Part shown: positions 1 through 10,200 of the stretch, piece after piece
How the letters are laid out: each line of letters opens with the position of its first letter
Numbering within the stretch: position 1 is the stretch's first letter
DNA from: Mycobacterium numidiamassiliense
GTDB lineage: Bacteria > Actinomycetota > Actinomycetes > Mycobacteriales > Mycobacteriaceae
Direction: 5' to 3'
NCBI RefSeq assembly: GCF_900157365.1
Contig: NZ_FUEZ01000004.1
Coordinates: 558,001-622,000 of the forward strand
Length of the DNA: 64,000 nt
Notes under the pieces: model-generated
The model's input: only the letters and a program-made list of their open reading frames with translations
Told to the model about the DNA's origin: nothing
The model's database searches: none
Position numbers and translations under genes: made by a program

Positions 1-2
1 GG

Positions 3-701
3 GAGATCCTCACCGAATACCGGGATGTGCTGGATACGTTGGCCGGCGAGTTGCTGGAAAAAGAAACCCTGCACCGAGCCGAACTCCAAGCGATCTTCGG
101 CGACGTCGAAAAGCGGCCTCGCCTGACCATGTTCGACGATTTCGGTGGCCGCATCCCGTCCGACAAGCCGCCGATCAAGACGCCCGGTGAGCTGGCGATC
201 GAGCGCGGTGAGCCCTGGCCCCCGCCGGTGGTCGAGCCGGCCTTCAAGGCGGCTATCGCGGCGGCGAGTCAGGCCGCCGAGGCCGCGCGGACCGAGGCTG
301 ACCGAAATTCCAATGGCGGCAACGGTTCTCACGGTGTTCAGGGTTCCGGTGATCAGCAGCGCTCCACTCAGCCCGATTACGGCGCCCCGGTCGGCTGGTA
401 TGCGCCGGGCTGGCCGCCCTCCCAACAGCAGCCCGGCCACTTTTATCCGCAGCCACAGCCACAGCCTCAGCAGCAGCCGTATTGGCCGCAGCCGGCACCG
501 AATTATCCTGGCCAGCAAGGTCAGCCGGGTTATGCCGGCCAGCCGGGTTACGCGGGCCAGCAGCCTTATGCGGGCCAGCAGCCTTATCCAGGTCAGGGGC
601 AGCCGCCTTACCCGCCCCCTCAGCCCAGCCCGGATACCGGAAAATCACCTGAGCACTCGGATGATGATGTGAGCCGGTCTAATCCGCCGGCCCGCGGCTG
701 A
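3..701 (+). CDS. ftsH: FtsH zinc metalloprotease, C-terminal part
   Basis: This is the 3' end of a gene whose start lies before the window; the frame is open from base 3. The first ~70 residues ([19 protein letters not shown], then FGDVEKRP) match the end of the mycobacterial FtsH protease domain. After this comes a cytoplasmic tail of about 150 residues rich in Pro, Gln, Gly and Tyr, with imperfect repeats such as QPGYAGQ and QQPYAG. The AAA and HEXXH motifs are outside the window. FtsH is a membrane-anchored ATP-dependent protease that degrades misfolded membrane proteins. It sits 16 bases upstream of folE on the same strand, as in M. tuberculosis (Rv3610c). Confidence 0.93.
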   Translation, partial: EILTEYRDVLDTLAGELLEKETLHRAELQAIFGDVEKRPRLTMFDDFGGRIPSDKPPIKTPGELAIERGEPWPPPVVEPAFKAAIAAASQAAEAARTEADRNSNGGNGSHGVQGSGDQQRSTQPDYGAPVGWYAPGWPPSQQQPGHFYPQPQPQPQQQPYWPQPAPNYPGQQGQPGYAGQPGYAGQQPYAGQQPYPGQGQPPYPPPQPSPDTGKSPEHSDDDVSRSNPPARG

Positions 702-717
702 CGAAACGGAGGATTCG

Positions 718-1326
718 ATGGCGCTGCCGGACACTGGCGTCTCGGCGGGGCGTGTACGGTCGTTTGACCAGCAGCGTGCCGAGGACGCAGTACGTGAGTT
801 GCTGCACGCGATCGGTGAGGACCCCGACCGAAATGGCTTGCGCGACACCCCTGCTCGCGTCGCCCGCGCGTACCGCGAGATGTTCGCCGGGCTCTACACC
901 GATCCCGACACCGTCTTGAACACCATGTTCGACGAAGACCACGACGAGATGGTGATCGTCAAGGAAATCCCGATGTACTCCACCTGCGAGCATCACCTGG
1001 TGTCGTTCCACGGGGTGGCCCACGTCGGCTACATCCCGGGCAAGGACGGCCGGGTCACCGGTCTGTCGAAGATCGCCCGGCTGGTGGACCTGTACGCCAA
1101 ACGGCCGCAGGTGCAAGAGCGGCTAACAAGCCAGATCGCCGATGCCCTTGTGAACAAACTGGACCCGCGCGGGGTGATCGTGGTGGTCGAGGCCGAGCAT
1201 CTGTGCATGGCCATGCGCGGTGTCCGCAAGCCGGGCGCCGTGACCACGACGTCGGCGGTGCGCGGTCAATTCAAGACGAGTGCCGCTTCCCGGTCCGAGG
1301 CGCTCGACCTGATCCTGCGTAAGTAG
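718..1326 (+). CDS. folE: GTP cyclohydrolase I
   Basis: The 202-residue protein has the full family length. It converts GTP to 7,8-dihydroneopterin triphosphate, the first step of folate synthesis, in the cytoplasm. The zinc site is visible as CEHHL near residue 85 and HLCMAMRG near residue 162, and the SGxSK-like segment reads [10 protein letters not shown]. The ATG is preceded by CGGAGGATT, a good ribosome binding site. It is the first gene of the folE-folP-folB-folK operon and lies just after ftsH. Confidence 0.97.
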   Translation: MALPDTGVSAGRVRSFDQQRAEDAVRELLHAIGEDPDRNGLRDTPARVARAYREMFAGLYTDPDTVLNTMFDEDHDEMVIVKEIPMYSTCEHHLVSFHGVAHVGYIPGKDGRVTGLSKIARLVDLYAKRPQVQERLTSQIADALVNKLDPRGVIVVVEAEHLCMAMRGVRKPGAVTTTSAVRGQFKTSAASRSEALDLILRK

Positions 1327-1330
1327 TTCA

Positions 1331-2164
1331 TTGCCAGTGCAGGTTATGGGCGTTCTGAACGTCACCGACGATTCGTTCTCGGATGGGGGGCGGTACCTCG
1401 ATTCGGACAGTGCCGTCGCGCACGGCTTGGCCATGGCCGCCGAGGGCGCGGCAATCGTGGACGTCGGCGGGGAGTCGACGCGGCCGGGTGCGGATCGGGT
1501 CGATCCCAGGGTCGAGGCGTCCCGCGTGGTCCCCGTCGTCAAAGAGCTTGCGGCGCAGGGCATTACCGTCAGCATCGACACCATGCACGCGGACGTCGCG
1601 CGGGCCGCGCTGCAGAGCGGAGCGCGAATCGTCAACGACGTCTCCGGCGGACGAGCCGACCCGGCGATGGCGCCACTGGTGGCCGAAGCCGGTGTGCCGT
1701 GGGTGTTGATGCACTGGCGGTCGGTGTCGTCCGATCAGCCGCATCACGCCCCGCACTATCGCGACGTGGTGGCCGAAGTGCGCGCCGAGCTGCTCGCCGG
1801 CGTCGACGACGCGGTTGCCGCGGGCGTCGACCCGGCCAAGCTGCTGATCGATCCCGGGCTGGGCTTCGCCAAGACGGGACAACACAATTGGGCGCTGCTG
1901 CATGCGCTACCGGAATTGGTCAATACCGGTGTCCCGGTGCTCCTGGGCGCTTCGCGGAAAAGATTCCTCGGTACGTTGTTGGCGGGACCGGATGGATCGC
2001 CGCGACCGCCCGACGGGCGCGAGACGGCGACGGCGGTGATTTCGGCAATGGCCGCGTTACACGGAGCTTGGGGGGTGCGGGTGCACGACGTGAGGGCCTC
2101 GGTCGACGCCCTCAAGGTGGTCGCGGCGTGGACGGACAGCGATGTGGCCGGACACGATGGCTGA
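1331..2164 (+). CDS. folP: Dihydropteroate synthase
   Basis: The 277-residue enzyme condenses p-aminobenzoate with dihydropterin pyrophosphate and is the target of sulfonamides. Family motifs are in order: VLNVTDDSF (pterin loop), [31 protein letters not shown] and GASRKRF. The proposed start is TTG at 1331, which gives [10 protein letters not shown] and matches the M. tuberculosis FolP1 N-terminus apart from a few residues. A GTG at 1337 is the alternative. It starts 5 bases after the folE stop and overlaps folB by 8 bases, so translation is probably coupled. Confidence 0.96.
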   Translation: MPVQVMGVLNVTDDSFSDGGRYLDSDSAVAHGLAMAAEGAAIVDVGGESTRPGADRVDPRVEASRVVPVVKELAAQGITVSIDTMHADVARAALQSGARIVNDVSGGRADPAMAPLVAEAGVPWVLMHWRSVSSDQPHHAPHYRDVVAEVRAELLAGVDDAVAAGVDPAKLLIDPGLGFAKTGQHNWALLHALPELVNTGVPVLLGASRKRFLGTLLAGPDGSPRPPDGRETATAVISAMAALHGAWGVRVHDVRASVDALKVVAAWTDSDVAGHDG

Positions 2165-2558
2165 TCGAATCGAGTTGCGCGGCTTGACCGTTCACGGCCG
2201 GCACGGGGTCTTCGACCATGAGCGCGCCAACGGGCAGGACTTCGTCGTCGATATCACCGTGTGGATTGATCTGGCCGACGCGGCCGCCAGCGACGATCTG
2301 GCCGACACCTACGACTACGGCGCGCTGAGCGAGCGGGCCGCCGACATCATCGCGGGTCCGCCGCGGAACCTGATCGAAACGGTCGGAGCCGAGATTGCCG
2401 ACTTTGTGATGGACGACGAACGTGTGCACGCCGTCGAGGTGGTGGTGCACAAGCCGCAGGCCCCGATCTCGCATCGCTTCGCTGATGTGGCGGTGGTGGT
2501 CCGGCGGTCGCGACGCGGCGGGCGCGGCTCGGTGATCCCGGCGAGCGGGTTGTCATGA
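2157..2558 (+). CDS. folB: Dihydroneopterin aldolase
   Basis: The 133-residue enzyme splits dihydroneopterin into 6-hydroxymethyl-dihydropterin and glycolaldehyde. It matches the family from [10 protein letters not shown] through [17 protein letters not shown] and VHKPQAPI (catalytic Lys). An upstream in-frame ATG at 2142 exists, but the ATG at 2157 gives the standard N-terminus and length. It overlaps both folP and folK by a few bases inside the folate operon. Confidence 0.96.
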   Translation: MADRIELRGLTVHGRHGVFDHERANGQDFVVDITVWIDLADAAASDDLADTYDYGALSERAADIIAGPPRNLIETVGAEIADFVMDDERVHAVEVVVHKPQAPISHRFADVAVVVRRSRRGGRGSVIPASGLS

Positions 2559-3079
2559 CGCGGGTTGTGCTATCCATCGGTTCGAATCTCGGCGACCGGC
2601 TGGCCCGGCTGCAGTCCGTCGTCGACGGGCTCGGCGACAAGGTCATCGCGGTTTCGCCGGTGTACGAGACCGACCCCTGGGGCCTCGTCGACCAGGCCCC
2701 GTTCCTCAATGCGGTGCTGATTGCCGACGACCCGGCGTTCGACGGTCAGGCGTGGCTGCGCCGGGCACAGGAGTTCGAGGAGGCCGCGGGCCGGGTTCGT
2801 GGCGAACGCTGGGGCCCGCGCAGTCTCGACGTCGACCTGATCGCCTGCTACGGCGACACCGAGATCATCTCCGTCGAGAACCATCTGACGCTGCCGCATC
2901 CGCTGGCCCATCTGCGTGCCTTCGTGATGATCCCGTGGCTGGCCATCGACCCGGACGCCCGGTTGACGATCGTCGGGGGACCGCAGCCCGTCGCTCGGCT
3001 GCTGGCGGAGCTGGAGCCGGCCGACAGGGACAGTGTCCAGCTGATCGACCAGGGACTCGAGCTGGAATCGAAGAACTGA
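2555..3079 (+). CDS. folK: HPPK (6-hydroxymethyl-dihydropterin pyrophosphokinase)
   Basis: The 174-residue enzyme transfers pyrophosphate from ATP to hydroxymethyl-dihydropterin, making the FolP substrate. Motifs seen are SIGSNLGDR at the N-terminus, [23 protein letters not shown] (metal-binding Asp pair) and [16 protein letters not shown]. The start ATG overlaps the folB stop (ATGA), and its own stop overlaps the next ATG (TGATG). It closes the set of four consecutive folate steps. Confidence 0.96.
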   Translation: MTRVVLSIGSNLGDRLARLQSVVDGLGDKVIAVSPVYETDPWGLVDQAPFLNAVLIADDPAFDGQAWLRRAQEFEEAAGRVRGERWGPRSLDVDLIACYGDTEIISVENHLTLPHPLAHLRAFVMIPWLAIDPDARLTIVGGPQPVARLLAELEPADRDSVQLIDQGLELESKN

Positions 3080-3555
3080 TGGGGCCGACCCGCAAGCGTG
3101 ACCTGACGGGTGCGGTGGTCGGCGCCGCCTTCCTGAGCTATCTCCTGGTCATCGTGCTGTATCGGTGGTTCCCGCCGATCACGGTCTGGACTGGTCTGTC
3201 GCTGCTCGGTGTCGCCATCGCCGAGGCGCTGTGGGCGCGCTATGTCCGGACCAAGATCGGCGAGGGGCAAATCGGTGCCGGGCCCGGCTGGCTGCACCCG
3301 CTCGCGGTGGCGCGCAGCCTCATCGTCGCCAAGGCGTCGGCCTGGGTGGGGGCGCTGGTGCTGGGCTGGTGGGTCGGTGTCATGGTGTATTTCCTGCCGC
3401 GACGGTCCTGGTTGCGGGTCGCGGCGCAGGACACCACGGGAACGGTGGTGGCCGCCGTCAGCGCACTGGCACTCGTGGTTGCCGCGCTGTGGCTGCAGCA
3501 TTGCTGCAAGTCTCCGCCGGATGCGACCGAGCACCCAGATGGGGCCGAAACGTAG
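3079..3555 (+). CDS. DUF3180 family membrane protein (Rv3605c-like)
   Basis: The 158-residue protein has four predicted membrane segments, at about residues 9-30, 32-52, 78-100 and 108-130, with a basic cytoplasmic loop (WARYVRTKIGEG) between the first and second pairs. It matches the conserved actinobacterial DUF3180 family, which always follows folK in mycobacteria. Its function is unknown. The ATG overlaps the folK stop codon, so it is translationally coupled to the folate operon. Confidence 0.9.
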   Translation: MGPTRKRDLTGAVVGAAFLSYLLVIVLYRWFPPITVWTGLSLLGVAIAEALWARYVRTKIGEGQIGAGPGWLHPLAVARSLIVAKASAWVGALVLGWWVGVMVYFLPRRSWLRVAAQDTTGTVVAAVSALALVVAALWLQHCCKSPPDATEHPDGAET

Positions 3556-3641
3556 CCACAATTGACCGCCGAATAAACCCAGGTGAGAATCGCCGGACTG
3601 GCGCGACACGCGGATTGACCTCGCTTAGGTACAGTCAGGCC

Positions 3642-5233
3642 ATGACCGTTCTGTCCCGCGGCGCCCGGGTGCGGCGCGGCGGCCGCAGGCCGGGGTGGGT
3701 GCTCTTGACCGCGTTGCTGGTCCTCGCGATGGGGGCCAGTTGCGCGTTGGTTTTCACCAATCGGGTGGAACTTCTCAAGCTCGCTGTGATCCTGGCGCTG
3801 TGGGCCGCAGCCGCCGGTGCGTTCGTGTCGGTGGTGTACCGCCGGCAAAGCGATGCTGACCAGTCGCGGGTGCGCGACCTGAAGCTGGTGTACGACCTGC
3901 AGCTGGATCGGGAGATCTCGGCCCGCCGCGAGTACGAGCTGACCGTGGAGTCTCAGCTGCGCCGCGAGCTGGCCACCGAACTGCGTGCCCAGGCCGCCGA
4001 CGACATCGCCGCCCTGCGGGCCGAGCTGGCGTCGCTGCGAACCAGCCTGGAAATCTTGTTCGACACCGACCTCGAACACCGCCCTGCGCTGGGGTCGATG
4101 GACAGCGAGACGCCGCCCACCCGGGCGTTCAGCGACTGGGATCGCAACGGCCAGAGCACGCCCGCGGACTGGGTATCCAGCGATCGGATCACGTCGGTCC
4201 GCCGGGAGGAGTCGCTCGGTAGCACCGATCCCAACACCGACGAATCCGCCATCATCGATGTGCCCGAGGAACCGCTGCTGCCGCCCCGCCCGCGCGAGCG
4301 GGTCCGATTCCACTACGAAGCCCCGCACGAGGCGTCTTACGTGCCACCTCCGGAGCCGTCGTACGCACCACCCCCAGAGGCGTCGTATGCGCCACCGCCG
4401 CAAGAGCCTTCGTATGCGCCGCCGCCCGAGCCTTCGTATGCGCCCGGACCGTTGCCGCCCCAGCCGGAGCCAGAGCCGCGCTTCGAGCCCCTCCACCGCA
4501 CGCCGCCACCGGCACCATCCGCGCCGCCGGAACCGGAGCCGGTGCCGCAGAACTGGCGGCCGCTCGGCTCCGATGGGCAGTGGTTGCCCCCGGGGGCACG
4601 GGGCAGCAACTGGGCCGGCGACGATTCGCCCACCCCACCGCCCCCTTCGTCGGGCCGGCGCCGGCGTTCCCGCCACTCCAGCCCCGACGAGGTGGCGGAC
4701 AGCGCGCCGCGAAGCCCGTCCACCGACTCCGACCTGTCCCCGCAGTACGGCGAGCCGGGACGGCGATCGCGCTCACGCCATTCGGCCGAGTACCGCGACT
4801 ACGGCGTGCGGAACTTCGCCCCGGCCGACGGGGCCGCAGCACCGCCGCCTCCGCACGCCCCCGCCGCCGCTCCGCCCGCATCGCCGCCCCCCCCGCACCC
4901 GGCCCCGCCCGCTGACGCCTCGCCCCCGCCCCCCCCGGCCACGCCGCCGCCTGCCCAGCCCGCCCCGCGGCACCGCGGCGCGGGCGCGGCGCCGGAGGGG
5001 GGGGGCCGCCGCCGCACCCGGCGCCGCCTGCTGACGCGTCGCCGCCGCCCCGCCTGGCCACGCCGCCGCTTGCCGAGCCCGCACCGCGGCACCGCGGCGC
5101 GGACGCGTCGCCGGAGGAGTGGGACGGCGACCAGGACAACCCCCGCAGCGGCGGCCAGTCGGTTGCCGACCTGCTGGCGCGGTTGCAGGTCCAGCCATCC
5201 GGGGGTGGCCGCCGTCGTCGCCGTGAGGACTGA
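3642..5233 (+). CDS. Proline-rich membrane protein (Rv3604c-like), frameshifted
   Basis: The N-terminus has two membrane segments (about residues 20-40 and 43-66), then a charged helical, probably coiled-coil stretch (VRDLKLVYDLQLDREI to about residue 145). A long Pro-rich tail follows, with repeated PPPEPSYAP-like units. The frame opened at ATG 3642 is lost at a run of nine G at 4997-5005 and would run on to 5288 as Arg-rich nonsense. One extra G restores a frame that ends at 5233 with a sensible tail (WDGDQDNPRSGGQSVADLLARL, shown here in part; then RRRRRED). The annotated span assumes that corrected frame. It is either a sequencing error or a real frameshift. Function is unknown; it lies between the folate and pantothenate operons as in M. 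tuberculosis. Confidence 0.75.
4893..5119 (+). repeat. 119-base tandem duplication in the proline-rich tail
   Basis: Two copies start with CCGCACCCGGC at 4893 and CCGCACCCGGC at 5012 and stay aligned without gaps through GCGCCGGAG / GTCGCCGGAG. They encode the same PHPAPPADASPPP... peptide in two different frames, because the spacing is 119 rather than 120 bases. The missing base maps to the poly-G run at the end of the first copy. Confidence 0.85.
4997..5005 (+). other. Poly-G tract (G9) at the frameshift
   Basis: Nine consecutive G residues sit exactly where the reading frame of the proline-rich gene changes. Ten would keep both 119/120-base repeat copies in frame. Runs of this kind are error-prone in sequencing and are also classic slipped-strand sites. 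Confidence 0.85.
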
Positions 5234-5251
5234 GCTGGGAGCTTCCTCACA

Positions 5252-5280
5252 TTGGGCGCCGCCCCTCGATCGACTACAGT
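5252..5280 (+). promoter_or_regulatory. SigA-like promoter of the panC-panD-coaX operon
   Basis: A TTGGGC hexamer (5252-5257), a 17-base spacer and TACAGT (5275-5280) lie about 70 bases before the DUF2520 gene. The -10 fits the mycobacterial TAnnnT pattern and the -35 is partial. It is the only good candidate in the gap after the proline-rich gene. Confidence 0.4.
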
Positions 5281-5347
5281 CTTATTGACCGAACGGTACC
5301 CACTGGGTGGGACCGGAACGAACAAGAAAGCATGTGAGGTCGCTGCG

Positions 5348-6259
5348 ATGGTGCAGCTCGACGGTTTGCGCCCAGCCAGGCTCAAGGTGGGAATCATTTC
5401 TGCCGGCCGGGTGGGTACAGCGCTGGGCGTGGCGCTGGAACGCGCCGACCACGTCGTGGTCGCGTGCAGCGCCATCTCCCACGCGTCCCGGCAGCGGGCA
5501 CAGCGCCGACTGCCCGACACCCCGGTGTTCCCGCCGCAGGACGTGGCCGCGGGCGCCGAGCTGCTGCTGCTGGCGGTTCCCGACAGCGAGCTGGCCGGCC
5601 TGGTTTCCGGGCTGGCCGCGACGGCGGCGGTGCGGCCCGGCACGATCGTCGCGCATACGTCCGGCGCCAACGGGATCGGCATTCTCGCGCCGCTGTCCGG
5701 GGACGGGTGCATACCGCTGGCGATTCACCCCGCGATGGCGTTCACCGGCTCCGACGAGGACATCAGCCGGCTGCCGGACGCCTGCTTCGGGATCACCGCC
5801 GCTGACGAGGTCGGCTACGCGATCGGGCAGTCGCTGGTCCTGGAAATGGGCGGCGAGCCGGTTCGCGTCCGCGAAGATGCCCGCGTCCTCTACCACGCCG
5901 CGCTGGCCCACGCCGGCAACCACATCGTCACGGTGCTCGCCGACGCGCTCGACGCGCTGCGGGCCGCACTGCGCGGCGACGAACTGCTCGGCCAGCAGCT
6001 CGTCGACGACCAGCCGGGCGGCCTCGCCGAGCGCGTCATCGGGCCGCTGGCCCGCGCTGCGCTGGAGAACACCCTGCAACGCGGCCCGGCCGCCCTCACC
6101 GGCCCGGTCGCCCGCGGCGACGCCGCCGCCGTCGCCGCGCATCTGGCCGCGCTGGCGCAGGCCGACCCGGAGCTGGCCCACGCCTACCGGGTGAACGCCC
6201 TGCGGACGGCCCAGCGCGCACATGCTCCCCAGGATGTCGTCGAGGTGCTGGCCCAATGA
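5348..6259 (+). CDS. DUF2520 Rossmann-fold protein (Rv3603c-like)
   Basis: The 303-residue protein has an N-terminal NAD(P)-binding fold ([18 protein letters not shown], residues ~14-31) and a C-terminal helical DUF2520 domain with the [11 protein letters not shown] segment, resembling ketopantoate-reductase-like oxidoreductases. The substrate is not established. The ATG at 5348 is preceded by GAGG with 8-base spacing and gives the length of the M. tuberculosis protein. Longer openings upstream run through the promoter. The stop overlaps panC (ATGA), so a role near pantothenate synthesis, perhaps in ketopantoate reduction, is an inference from context. Confidence 0.85.
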   Translation: MVQLDGLRPARLKVGIISAGRVGTALGVALERADHVVVACSAISHASRQRAQRRLPDTPVFPPQDVAAGAELLLLAVPDSELAGLVSGLAATAAVRPGTIVAHTSGANGIGILAPLSGDGCIPLAIHPAMAFTGSDEDISRLPDACFGITAADEVGYAIGQSLVLEMGGEPVRVREDARVLYHAALAHAGNHIVTVLADALDALRAALRGDELLGQQLVDDQPGGLAERVIGPLARAALENTLQRGPAALTGPVARGDAAAVAAHLAALAQADPELAHAYRVNALRTAQRAHAPQDVVEVLAQ

Positions 6260-7188
6260 ACTTCATGACGGCCCGGCCGCCGGTCTTCAAGCCCGGCGAA
6301 CTCAACGTGTATTCCACGCCGACCGATGTCACCGGCGTCAGCCGCGCACTGCGCACCACCGGACGCCGGGTGATGCTGGTGCCCACCATGGGTGCGCTGC
6401 ACGACGGGCACCTGGCCCTGGTCCGCGCCGCCAAACGGGTGCCCGGTTCGGTGGTCGCGGTCTCGATCTTCGTCAATCCGCTGCAGTTCGGTGCCGGAGA
6501 AGACCTCGACGCCTACCCCCGCACGCTCGACGCCGACGTGGAGCTGCTGCGTGGTGAGGGCGTCGAGATCGTGTTCGCACCCACCGCGTCGGCGATGTAC
6601 CCGGACGGCCTGCGCACCACCGTGCATCCGGGCCCGCTGGCGGCCGAGCTCGAAGGTGCCGCTCGGCCAACACATTTCGCCGGTGTGCTGACCGTCGTGT
6701 GCAAACTGCTGCAGATCGTGCAACCCGACCGGATTTTCTTCGGCGAGAAGGACTACCAGCAGCTGGTCTTGATCCGGCAGATGGTCGCCGACTTGAACCT
6801 CGGCGTCGCGGTGATCGCGGTGCCGACCGTCCGGGAAAACGACGGGCTGGCCATGTCGTCGCGCAACCGGTACCTGGATCCCGCGCAGCGCGAACTGGCG
6901 GCGACGCTGTCGGCGGCGCTGCTGGCCGGTGCGCATTCGGGCCCGGCAGGCGAACAGGCCGCGCTGAACGCGGCACGCGCCGTGCTCGACGCGGTGCCCG
7001 CGATCGAGGTCGACTATCTCGAGCTGCGCGACGCGGACCTCGGTCCGCTGCGGGCGGACCGACCCGGACGCCTACTCATTGCCGCCCGGCTGGGCAGCAC
7101 CAGACTGTTGGACAACATCGCGATCGACGTCGCAATCGCCGGCACCTCAGGGCCGGACGAAACCGCCCAATCACCTTGGAGGAATTGA
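6256..7188 (+). CDS. panC: Pantothenate synthetase
   Basis: The enzyme joins pantoate and beta-alanine using ATP. It carries [14 protein letters not shown] (nucleotide-binding HxGH), [17 protein letters not shown] and the MSSRNRYL loop. At 310 residues it is the usual length. The ATG at 6256 overlaps the previous stop; a second ATG at 6265 ([13 protein letters not shown]) aligns as well with M. tuberculosis PanC. The last codons run into panD (TGATG). Confidence 0.96.
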   Translation: MNFMTARPPVFKPGELNVYSTPTDVTGVSRALRTTGRRVMLVPTMGALHDGHLALVRAAKRVPGSVVAVSIFVNPLQFGAGEDLDAYPRTLDADVELLRGEGVEIVFAPTASAMYPDGLRTTVHPGPLAAELEGAARPTHFAGVLTVVCKLLQIVQPDRIFFGEKDYQQLVLIRQMVADLNLGVAVIAVPTVRENDGLAMSSRNRYLDPAQRELAATLSAALLAGAHSGPAGEQAALNAARAVLDAVPAIEVDYLELRDADLGPLRADRPGRLLIAARLGSTRLLDNIAIDVAIAGTSGPDETAQSPWRN

Positions 7189-7607
7189 TGTTACGGACCA
7201 TGCTCAAGTCCAAGATTCATCGTGCCACCGTCACCCAGGCCGACCTGCACTACGTCGGCTCGGTGACCATCGACGCCGACCTGATGGACGCGGCCGACCT
7301 GCTGGAGGGTGAACAGGTCACCATCGTGGACATCGACAACGGCGCCCGGCTCGTCACCTATGCGATCACCGGCGAGCGTGGCAGTGGCGTGATCGGAATC
7401 AACGGCGCCGCGGCACATCTGATCCACCCCGGCGATCTGGTGATCCTGATCGCCTACGGGACGATGGAGAACGCCGAAGCTCGTGCCTACCAGCCGCGGA
7501 TCGTATTCGTCGATGCCGACAACAAGGCGATCGACCTCGGCCACGACCCGGCGCATGTGCCCGACGACGCGGCCGAGCTGATTAATCCCAGGATGGGGGC
7601 GCGGTAG
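7188..7607 (+). CDS. panD: Aspartate 1-decarboxylase proenzyme
   Basis: The 139-residue proenzyme makes beta-alanine for PanC. The self-cleavage site Gly24-Ser25 is intact in HYVGSVTID, where Ser25 becomes the pyruvoyl group. [15 protein letters not shown] and GINGAAAHL segments are present. The ATG overlaps the panC stop codon. The protein supplies its product directly to the enzyme encoded just upstream. Confidence 0.96.
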   Translation: MLRTMLKSKIHRATVTQADLHYVGSVTIDADLMDAADLLEGEQVTIVDIDNGARLVTYAITGERGSGVIGINGAAAHLIHPGDLVILIAYGTMENAEARAYQPRIVFVDADNKAIDLGHDPAHVPDDAAELINPRMGAR

Positions 7608-7609
7608 TC

Positions 7610-8425
7610 GTGCTGCTGGCGATCGACGTCCGCAACACACACACCGTCGTCGGGTTGCTTTCCGGCGCCAAAGAGCAGGCAAAGGTCGTGCAGCAGTGGC
7701 GGATTCGCACCGAATCCGAGATCACCGCAGACGAACTGGCGCTGACCATCGACGGCCTCATCGGCGACGACTCCGAGCGGCTCACCGGAGCTGCCGCGCT
7801 GTCCACTGTCCCGTCGGTGTTGCACGAGGTGCGCCTCATGCTCGACCAGTACTGGCCGTCGGTGCCGCACGTGCTGATCGAACCGGGCGTTCGGACCGGC
7901 ATCCCGCTGCTGGTCGACAATCCGAAGGAAGTCGGCGCCGACCGAATCGTCAACTGCCTGGCGGCATTTCATAAGTTCGGCAAGCCGGCGATCGTCGTCG
8001 ACTTCGGATCGTCGATCTGCGTGGACGTGGTGTCGGCCAAGGGCGAATTTCTCGGCGGCGCCATCGCGCCGGGGATACAGGTGTCTTCGGATGCCGCCGC
8101 TGCCCGCTCGGCGGCGCTGCGCCGCGTCGAGCTGGCCCGGCCCCGCTCGGTGGTCGGCAAGAACACCGTCGAGTGCATGCAGGCGGGCGCGGTGTTCGGC
8201 TTCGCCGGTCTGGTCGACGGCATCGTCGGACGCATTCGTGAAGACGTCGACGGCTTTTCCGGCGACAACGTGGTGACCGTGGCCACCGGCCACACCGCGC
8301 CGCTGCTGCTGGCCGAGCTGCACACCGTCAGCCACTACGACCAGCACCTCACCCTGGACGGGCTGCGGCTGGTCTTCGAACGCAACCGAGACGTCCAGCG
8401 CGGCCGGCTGAAGACCGCACGCTGA
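7610..8425 (+). CDS. coaX: Type III pantothenate kinase homologue
   Basis: The 271-residue ASKHA-fold protein matches mycobacterial CoaX throughout ([42 protein letters not shown]). It starts at GTG 7610, two bases after panD. The N-terminal phosphate loop of the family is usually DxGNT, but here it reads AIDVRNT, with Arg in place of the Gly, as in M. tuberculosis. The M. tuberculosis protein is reported to lack detectable kinase activity in vitro. The role may therefore not be catalytic, although operon position ties it to CoA synthesis. Confidence 0.9.
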   Translation: MLLAIDVRNTHTVVGLLSGAKEQAKVVQQWRIRTESEITADELALTIDGLIGDDSERLTGAAALSTVPSVLHEVRLMLDQYWPSVPHVLIEPGVRTGIPLLVDNPKEVGADRIVNCLAAFHKFGKPAIVVDFGSSICVDVVSAKGEFLGGAIAPGIQVSSDAAAARSAALRRVELARPRSVVGKNTVECMQAGAVFGFAGLVDGIVGRIREDVDGFSGDNVVTVATGHTAPLLLAELHTVSHYDQHLTLDGLRLVFERNRDVQRGRLKTAR

Positions 8426-8452
8426 ATTCGTTCGCTTCGAGCGTGCGAATAC

Positions 8453-8538
8453 GGCGTCGAGTGTGCGGCCACGGCGGTAATTCGGCCGGTTTCGCGCCGT
8501 CAGCGCACGCCCGACGCCACCAGCGCACACTCGACGCC
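8453..8538. repeat. Inverted short repeat element, coaX-lysS gap
   Basis: A perfect 15-base inverted repeat, GGCGTCGAGTGTGCG at 8453-8467 and CGCACACTCGACGCC at 8524-8538, flanks TTTCGCGCCGTCAG (8490-8503). Both the CACACTCGACGCC core and the CTGACGGCGCGAAA core recur in the gap at 47460-47570, so this is a dispersed intergenic element rather than a gene. Confidence 0.7.
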
Positions 8539-8565
8539 ACCGATGGAAGCCAACGCCGGGTCATT

Positions 8566-8582
8566 TAAGCTGGCACGTCGTG
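8566..8582 (+). promoter_or_regulatory. Probable leaderless promoter and start of lysS
   Basis: TAAGCT at 8566-8571 fits the mycobacterial -10 pattern TAnnnT. It is followed by GGCACGTC and then the GTG start. There is no ribosome binding site and no room for a leader, which suggests transcription beginning at the GTG. The same 18 bases precede cysS. Confidence 0.55.
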
Positions 8583-10076
8583 AGTGCCGCCGATTCAGAC
8601 GCCCCCGAGCAATTCCGCATTCGCCGGGATAAGCGCGCTCGGCTGTTGGCCGAGGGGCACGACCCCTACCCAGTGGCTATCGAACGCACCCACACACTGG
8701 CCCAGGTCCGGGCCGCACACCCCGATTTGCAGACGGACACCGCCACCGATGACGTCGTCGGGATCGCCGGCCGGGTCATATTCGCGCGCAATTCCGGGAA
8801 ACTGTGCTTCGCGACGCTGCAAGACGGCGACGGGACCACCCTGCAGGTGATGATCAGCCTGGACAAAGTCGGTCAGGAATCGCTGGACGCCTGGAAGGCC
8901 GACGTCGACCTCGGCGACATCGTCTATGTGCACGGCACCGTGATCAGCTCACGGCGCGGCGAATTGTCCGTACTGGCCGACGCCTGGCAGATGACGTCCA
9001 AGTCGCTGCGACCGCTGCCCGTCGCGCATAAAGAGATGAGCGAAGAGTCGCGGGTGCGGCAGCGCTATGTCGATTTGATCGTCCGCCCGCAGGCGCGCAC
9101 GGTGGCCAGGCAGCGAATTGCCGTTGTCCGCGCCGTACGCAACGCACTGGAACGGCGCGGGTTTCTCGAAGTCGAAACGCCTATCTTGCAGACGCTTGCC
9201 GGCGGCGCGGCCGCGCGGCCGTTCGTCACCCATTCCAATGCGCTTGACATCGATCTCTACCTGCGGATCGCGCCGGAACTGTTCCTCAAGCGATGCATCG
9301 TCGGTGGTTTCGACAAGGTTTTCGAACTAAATCGAGTGTTCCGAAACGAAGGTGCGGATTCGACGCATTCTCCAGAATTTGCGATGTTGGAGACCTACCA
9401 GACCTACGGAACGTATGACGATTCGGCGGTCGTCACGCGTGAGCTTATTCAAGAGGTAGCAGACGAGGCGATCGGGACCCGACAACTCACGTTGCCAGAT
9501 GGGAGTGTCTACGACATAGACGGAGAATGGGCTTCGATACAAATGTATCCGTCGTTGTCCGGGGCGCTCGGTGAAGAGATCACACCCGGGACGACAGTTG
9601 AACACCTGCGTTCAATTGCCGATCGTCTCGACGTCGAGATACCCGTCGATCGTGGGTACGGGCACGGCAAGCTCGTCGAAGAACTGTGGGAGCATGTGGT
9701 CGGTAACACATTGACCGCGCCCACATTCGTCAAGGATTTCCCCGTCGAGACAACACCTTTGACACGTCAGCATCGCAGCATCCCGGGCGTGACCGAGAAG
9801 TGGGACCTCTACGTACGTGGCGTCGAACTGGCCACCGGGTACTCGGAATTGAATGATCCGGTCGTGCAGCGCGAGCGATTCGCCGAGCAAGCCCGCGCCG
9901 CTGCGGCAGGCGATGACGAGGCTATGGCGCTTGACGAAGACTTTTTGGCAGCCCTTGAGTATGGGATGCCGCCATGTACTGGAACCGGAATGGGTATCGA
10001 CCGCTTGTTGATGTGTTTGACCGGGCTGTCAATTCGAGAGACAGTTTTGTTCCCGATTGTTCGGCCCCTCTCCTGA
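8580..10076 (+). CDS. lysS: Lysyl-tRNA synthetase (class II)
   Basis: The 498-residue enzyme charges tRNA-Lys. It has an N-terminal OB-fold anticodon-binding domain (to ~residue 145) and class II catalytic motifs: motif 1 around [13 protein letters not shown], motif 2 [14 protein letters not shown], and motif 3 [11 protein letters not shown]. The GTG at 8580 is probably leaderless. From about base 9300 to the stop the DNA is visibly richer in A and T than the first half and the neighbours, although the protein stays conserved. This suggests a mosaic origin of the 3' half. Confidence 0.96.
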   Translation: MSAADSDAPEQFRIRRDKRARLLAEGHDPYPVAIERTHTLAQVRAAHPDLQTDTATDDVVGIAGRVIFARNSGKLCFATLQDGDGTTLQVMISLDKVGQESLDAWKADVDLGDIVYVHGTVISSRRGELSVLADAWQMTSKSLRPLPVAHKEMSEESRVRQRYVDLIVRPQARTVARQRIAVVRAVRNALERRGFLEVETPILQTLAGGAAARPFVTHSNALDIDLYLRIAPELFLKRCIVGGFDKVFELNRVFRNEGADSTHSPEFAMLETYQTYGTYDDSAVVTRELIQEVADEAIGTRQLTLPDGSVYDIDGEWASIQMYPSLSGALGEEITPGTTVEHLRSIADRLDVEIPVDRGYGHGKLVEELWEHVVGNTLTAPTFVKDFPVETTPLTRQHRSIPGVTEKWDLYVRGVELATGYSELNDPVVQRERFAEQARAAAAGDDEAMALDEDFLAALEYGMPPCTGTGMGIDRLLMCLTGLSIRETVLFPIVRPLS

Positions 10077-10200
10077 AAAGTTGAACTGTACGCTGCGCGC
10101 TCAGATTGAGTATGCTGCGTTCATATGGCAGATTGGTGACCGGGGAGTGGGTTCTATCTGCTCAAGCAACTGTTCAGGAAAGAAACGCGAGGGTAAGCCA

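Noticed and set aside
3240..5712. Long minus-strand frames opposite the proline-rich gene
   Set aside because: They are Gly/Arg/Ala-rich shadows of a repetitive GC-rich region, with no recognisable domain.
10081..10116. TTGAAC and TATGCT as an lsr2 promoter
   Set aside because: The spacing of 24 bases between them is too long for a normal sigma-A promoter.
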